Source of the DNA: a bacterium UBA2219
GTDB lineage: Bacteria > Desulfobacterota > Deferrimicrobia > Deferrimicrobiales > Deferrimicrobiaceae
Assembly (NCBI GenBank): GCA_002327765.1
Contig: DCUH01000015.1
Coordinates: 1-8,566, forward strand
Direction of reading: 5' to 3'
Length of the DNA stretch: 8,566 bases
The notes beneath the pieces are model-generated. The model saw only the letters and a list, made by a program, of their open reading frames with translations. It searched no databases and had not been told where the DNA came from. Shown here in pieces: positions 5,590 to 8,566 of the stretch. The position numbers and the translations under genes were made by a program. Every line of letters begins with the position of its first letter. Position 1 is the stretch's first letter.

Positions 5590-7203
5590 TCAGGCGTCCA
5601 GCGTCTCCCGGACCCGGAGCGAAAGGGTTTCCGCGGTGAACGGCTTCTGGAGGAAGGCGACGCCGTTTCCGGGGTCGTCGATGGAGCCCTTGCTGGTGCA
5701 CCCCGACATGTAGAGGGTCTTCGTATCGGGCCGCTTTTCCCGCAGCCGCTTCGCGAGATCCAATCCGTCCATCTTCGGCATCATCACGTCGGTCAGCAGC
5801 AGGTCGATCTTTCCCTGCTGCGCCTCCGAGAGGAGCAGCGCCTCCTTACCGTTGCGGGCCTCGATCACTTCGTAGCCGCAGCCACGAAGGATTTCACCGG
5901 CCGGGAGCCGGACGACGTCCTCGTCGTCCACGAGCAGGACCGTCCCGTTCCCGGGAGTCAGGGACTCCGGGAATCCCCCTTCGGCTGCACGCGGCTCCCG
6001 TGCGGCCGGCTCGACCTGCGGGAAGCGGACGCAGACGCCGACCCCGCCGCCGCCGGCCGGGGGTGCGACGCGGATCCGCCCGCCGCACTCGTGGACGATG
6101 TCGAACGCCTTGGCCGGCCACGCGTCGTCTCCCGCGTCCATCCCTTCCCCTTCCGCCTCGACGGAGAGGAGGACATCCGGGCCCGCGGTACCGGTCCGGA
6201 CGGCGATCCGGCCGCCGGAGGGCATGAGGGAACGAGCGTGGGCCGTGAGGGCCGCGACGAGCTGCTCCACCTTGCCCTGGGTGCCCATCACCGGGCGGAC
6301 GTCCCTGCCGAGGGCAAGGGTGAGCGTTACGGCCTCGCCCGAGAGGCGTCGCAGGATCCGTTCCATGCCCGCGAGCACGCCGTTGAGGTCCAGCGGTACG
6401 GGACGGAACAGCCGGGCGCCGCCTCCGGGCGCCGGGCGGCGGCCGTCGGGCGGCGTGCGATCCTCCGATTCCCTTGAAGGGGCGGCTTCCCGCTGCACGC
6501 CGAGATAGTTCACGATCCGCCCCGTCGCGTCGCGCACGGGTGAGATGACCGCGTCCTCCTCGAACAGCGTCCCGTCCTTCTTCCGGTTGACCAGCGTACC
6601 CCTCCAGGTCTCGCCCCGCCCGATGGCCTCCAACAGCTTCTGCCCGATGATGTCCTTCCGGTGGTATCCCGAGATCCCTTCGAAAGCGGAGTTGACGTAC
6701 AGGATGACGCCGCGGGCGTCGGTGAGGACCACGCTGTCGCCCGCCTGCTCGAGCGCGGCCGGCAGGCGCGACCGCCATTCCCCCTCTTCCGCCCGGCCGG
6801 ATTCTTCCCAAAGGATCTCCATGACGCCGCGGATCGACCCGTCCCCGCTCCGAAGCGGGGCGGCGCAAACCCGGACCACGACGGGGGAACCGTCGGCCCG
6901 GCGGCGGTGGAGCCCCGGCTCGACGTACGCCTCGCCGCGGAGCGCCCGGGCGAGCAGCCCCTCGAACTCGCCCTGTTTCTCCGCCTGGACGAACGGGAGC
7001 CGCTTTCCGGTCGCCTCCCCGGCGGTCCACCCGAAGAGCTTCTCCGCGGCGGGGTTCCAGTACGTGACCACGCCGTCGGGATCGTAGGATACGACCGCGA
7101 TCGGGGACGCCTCGATCATCGCCCCGAAATCCGGCTTTGCATCCGGCTTCGCCGCCTCGCTTCCCGGGCGCGCCGCCTCTTCTGTGGTCCGGTCGGGATT
7201 CAT
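5590..7203 (-). CDS. PAS-PAS-degenerate kinase core-receiver protein (pseudo hybrid histidine kinase)
   Basis: The protein has 537 residues, no signal peptide and no membrane segment, so it should be cytoplasmic. Two PAS sensor domains lie at about 25-130 and 145-238; the second ends in NYLGVQRE. A low-complexity Pro/Gly/Arg linker (239-262) replaces the helix that normally carries the phosphoacceptor histidine (AHDFNN in related kinases). What follows (263-397) still aligns with the end of DHp and the HATPase domain (PLDLNGVLAGMERILRRL, then EQLVAALTAHARSLMPSGG). However, the N-box Asn is H322, the ATP-binding Asp of the G1 box is A350 (VEAEGEGMD), and the GTGLGLS G2 box is gone. The C-terminal receiver (420-537) is complete: D426/D427, phosphoacceptor D472 in TDVMMP, S500 and K520. 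The ATG at 7203 follows AAGGAA four bases upstream; the frame stays open to 8547 only as antisense of the acyl-CoA synthetase. Autokinase activity is unlikely; phosphotransfer to the receiver from another kinase is possible. Confidence 0.88.
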   Translation of the reverse strand: MNPDRTTEEAARPGSEAAKPDAKPDFGAMIEASPIAVVSYDPDGVVTYWNPAAEKLFGWTAGEATGKRLPFVQAEKQGEFEGLLARALRGEAYVEPGLHRRRADGSPVVVRVCAAPLRSGDGSIRGVMEILWEESGRAEEGEWRSRLPAALEQAGDSVVLTDARGVILYVNSAFEGISGYHRKDIIGQKLLEAIGRGETWRGTLVNRKKDGTLFEEDAVISPVRDATGRIVNYLGVQREAAPSRESEDRTPPDGRRPAPGGGARLFRPVPLDLNGVLAGMERILRRLSGEAVTLTLALGRDVRPVMGTQGKVEQLVAALTAHARSLMPSGGRIAVRTGTAGPDVLLSVEAEGEGMDAGDDAWPAKAFDIVHECGGRIRVAPPAGGGGVGVCVRFPQVEPAAREPRAAEGGFPESLTPGNGTVLLVDDEDVVRLPAGEILRGCGYEVIEARNGKEALLLSEAQQGKIDLLLTDVMMPKMDGLDLAKRLREKRPDTKTLYMSGCTSKGSIDDPGNGVAFLQKPFTAETLSLRVRETLDA

Positions 7204-7353
7204 GCCGTTCCTTTTATCGGCAATTCGAGGGGAAAGTATCAGGAAAACAATGCATTTGCGCCCGAAGATCCGGATTTGACTCGCACCCGCCGGTCGATTA
7301 GGATAACGTATTGTTTTATTTAAATTACATGGGAATTCTTCGGGGGAACGACG
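7204..7353. other. Divergent intergenic region, A+T-rich
   Basis: These 150 bases separate the start of the sensor gene (minus strand) from the start of the acyl-CoA synthetase gene (plus strand). They are the most A+T-rich DNA in the window, especially 7296-7330. A good plus-strand promoter candidate lies inside. On the minus strand only the ribosome site AAGGAA (7208-7213) is clear, and no convincing promoter was found. The small palindrome AATGCATT at 7249-7256 is too short to call an operator. No small ORF or structured RNA was recognised. Confidence 0.7.
7276..7304 (+). promoter_or_regulatory. Candidate sigma70-type promoter of the acyl-CoA synthetase gene
   Basis: TTGACT (7276-7281, 5/6 to consensus) is followed after exactly 17 bases by TAGGAT (7299-7304, 4/6). 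Transcription would start near 7311, giving a leader of about 43 bases rich in A and T. The ribosome site GGGGG (7342-7346) then precedes the GTG start. Confidence 0.55.
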
Positions 7354-8566
7354 GTGGATTTCAAGAAGATCACGATCGGTAGGCTTGTCGACGAGATCGC
7401 GGCCCGGAACCCCGGGAACGACGCCCTGGTGTACGTGGACCGGGGGCTGCGGCTGAACTACCGGGAGTTCCGGGAAGAGTGCCGCACCGTGGCGCGCGGG
7501 CTCATGTCGCTGGGGATCCGCAAAGGCGACCACATCGGGATCTGGGCGACGAACGTCCCGGAATGGGCGATCCTCCAGTTCGCCTCGGCGAGGATCGGGG
7601 CCATCCTCATCACCATCAACACGCAGTACCGGCCTTTCGAGCTCGAATACATCCTGCGGCAGAGCGACACGAAGTTGCTGATCCTGTCCGACGGGTTCAA
7701 GGACATCAGCTATCCCGGGACGCTGTTCGAGGCATGCCCCGAGGTCCGGGAAGCGTCCGGGGGGAGGATCCACTCCGAGAAGTTCCCGAGGCTGCGGAAC
7801 GTGGTGTACATCGGCGAGAAGCGGTACTCGTGGATGATGAACTGGCAGGAGATGAAGGCGAAGGCGGAGGAAACCTCCGAAAGGGCGCTCGACGCCGAGG
7901 AGGCGTCCTGCGATCCCGAGGACGTCATCTGCATCATGTATACCTCGGGGACCACGGGGTTCCCCAAGGGCGCGATGCTGCGGCACCGGAACCTGGTCGC
8001 CAACGGGGCGAGCATCGGCGACTGCCAGGACCTTACCCCCAGGGACAGGATGTGCATCCCCGTGCCGTTCTTCCACTGCTTCGGGTGCGTCCTCGGCACG
8101 ATGGCCTGCGTGACCCACGGCTCGACGATGGTGCCGGTGGAGACCTTCTCCCCCGCGGCCGTCCTCGAGACGATCACCAGGGAGCGCTGCACCGCGGTCC
8201 ACGGCGTGCCCACGATGTTCATCGCGGAGCTCGAGGAGCTGGCGAAGAACCCCTCGAAGTACGACCTGTCCCACATGCGCACCGGAATCATGGCCGGGTC
8301 GCCCTGCCCCATCGAGGTGATGCGCGCCGTGATGGAGAAGATGAACGGCCGCGAGATCACCATCACCTACGGGCTCACGGAGGCCTCCCCGGGGATCACC
8401 ATGACCCGCACGGACGACCCGATCGAGCTGCGCGTGACCACCGTCGGCCGGCCGATGCCCGACATCGAGGTGAAGATCGTCGATCCCGAGACCCGCAAGG
8501 AGGTCCCCACAGGGGCGCAGGGAGAGCTGGCGACCCGCGGGTACCACGTGATGAAGGGCTACTACA
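7354..8566 (+). CDS. AMP-forming acyl-CoA synthetase (3' end cut by window)
   Basis: The enzyme would activate a carboxylic acid, probably a fatty acid, with ATP to an acyl-adenylate and then to acyl-CoA. The first 404 residues of a protein usually near 550 are present. They include the P-loop YTSGTTGFPKGAM at 196-208, the region VPFFHCFGC at 237-245, the substrate-pocket motif MAGSPCP at 313-319, and the A5 motif TYGLTEASP at 338-346. The hinge region and the C-terminal lysine domain lie beyond the window. The start is GTG at 7354: the frame is closed by TAA at 7321 and no ATG occurs between, and a GGGGGAA stretch sits about five bases upstream. The MAGSPCP motif recalls the ACSF2/FadD-like medium-chain group, but chain length cannot be assigned. 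It is divergent from the PAS-receiver gene, which makes regulation by that system possible but unproven. Confidence 0.92.
   Translation, partial: MDFKKITIGRLVDEIAARNPGNDALVYVDRGLRLNYREFREECRTVARGLMSLGIRKGDHIGIWATNVPEWAILQFASARIGAILITINTQYRPFELEYILRQSDTKLLILSDGFKDISYPGTLFEACPEVREASGGRIHSEKFPRLRNVVYIGEKRYSWMMNWQEMKAKAEETSERALDAEEASCDPEDVICIMYTSGTTGFPKGAMLRHRNLVANGASIGDCQDLTPRDRMCIPVPFFHCFGCVLGTMACVTHGSTMVPVETFSPAAVLETITRERCTAVHGVPTMFIAELEELAKNPSKYDLSHMRTGIMAGSPCPIEVMRAVMEKMNGREITITYGLTEASPGITMTRTDDPIELRVTTVGRPMPDIEVKIVDPETRKEVPTGAQGELATRGYHVMKGYY

Noticed and set aside
7327..7349. Possible cTTCGg hairpin hiding the ribosome site of the acyl-CoA synthetase
   Set aside because: The stem relies on G-T pairs and is only about three pairs long; too weak to claim control.
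7204..8547. N-terminal extension of the sensor protein to position 8547
   Set aside because: The added 448 residues are antisense to the acyl-CoA synthetase and low in complexity. The PAS protein starts cleanly at 7203 with AAGGAA upstream.

Overview
This is a G+C-rich bacterial chromosome window with six protein-coding genes, one tRNA gene and almost no non-coding space. The largest gene-free stretch is the 150-base divergent intergenic region at 7204-7353. Base composition, the PAS/receiver sensor protein, the two-subunit biotin carboxylase operon and the TauE-like/DUF1634 gene pair fit a deltaproteobacterial (Desulfobacterota-like) anaerobe. That placement is an inference from gene content; there is no rRNA or other phylogenetic marker here.

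Layout. (1) Positions 1-3454, plus strand: a biotin carboxylase subunit (5' end cut by the window) followed 17 bases later by a carboxyltransferase subunit with a C-terminal biotin domain. This is the two-subunit pyruvate carboxylase architecture, but the carboxyltransferase is clearly divergent. (2) 3472-4083: a NudL/NUDT7-like CoA pyrophosphatase, probably in the same transcript. (3) 4094-4169: tRNA-Ala(GGC) with encoded CCA, followed by a strong intrinsic terminator at 4180-4211. (4) 4256-5583: a TSUP (TauE/SafE) membrane transporter and a small DUF1634 membrane protein. (5) 5590-7203, minus strand: a PAS-PAS-(degenerate kinase core)-receiver protein, convergent with DUF1634 across 6 bases. 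(6) From 7354 to the window edge, plus strand: an acyl-CoA synthetase (3' end cut), divergent from the sensor and preceded by a good sigma70-type promoter candidate.

How the parts may work together. The carboxylase operon would make a C4 acid (oxaloacetate if the substrate is pyruvate). The linked Nudix enzyme would degrade CoA or acyl-CoA, and acetyl-CoA is a classical effector of many pyruvate carboxylases. The TSUP/DUF1634 pair probably moves an anion across the inner membrane. The sensor protein may influence the divergent acyl-CoA synthetase, but the sequence does not prove this.

The two observations most worth following are these. First, the sensor kept both PAS domains and a complete receiver but lost the phosphoacceptor-histidine helix and the key ATP-binding residues, all in one intact reading frame. 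Second, the carboxyltransferase keeps all four metal-site residues but has proline where pyruvate carboxylases normally have the proton-shuttling threonine. No CRISPR array, insertion sequence or phage gene was seen.
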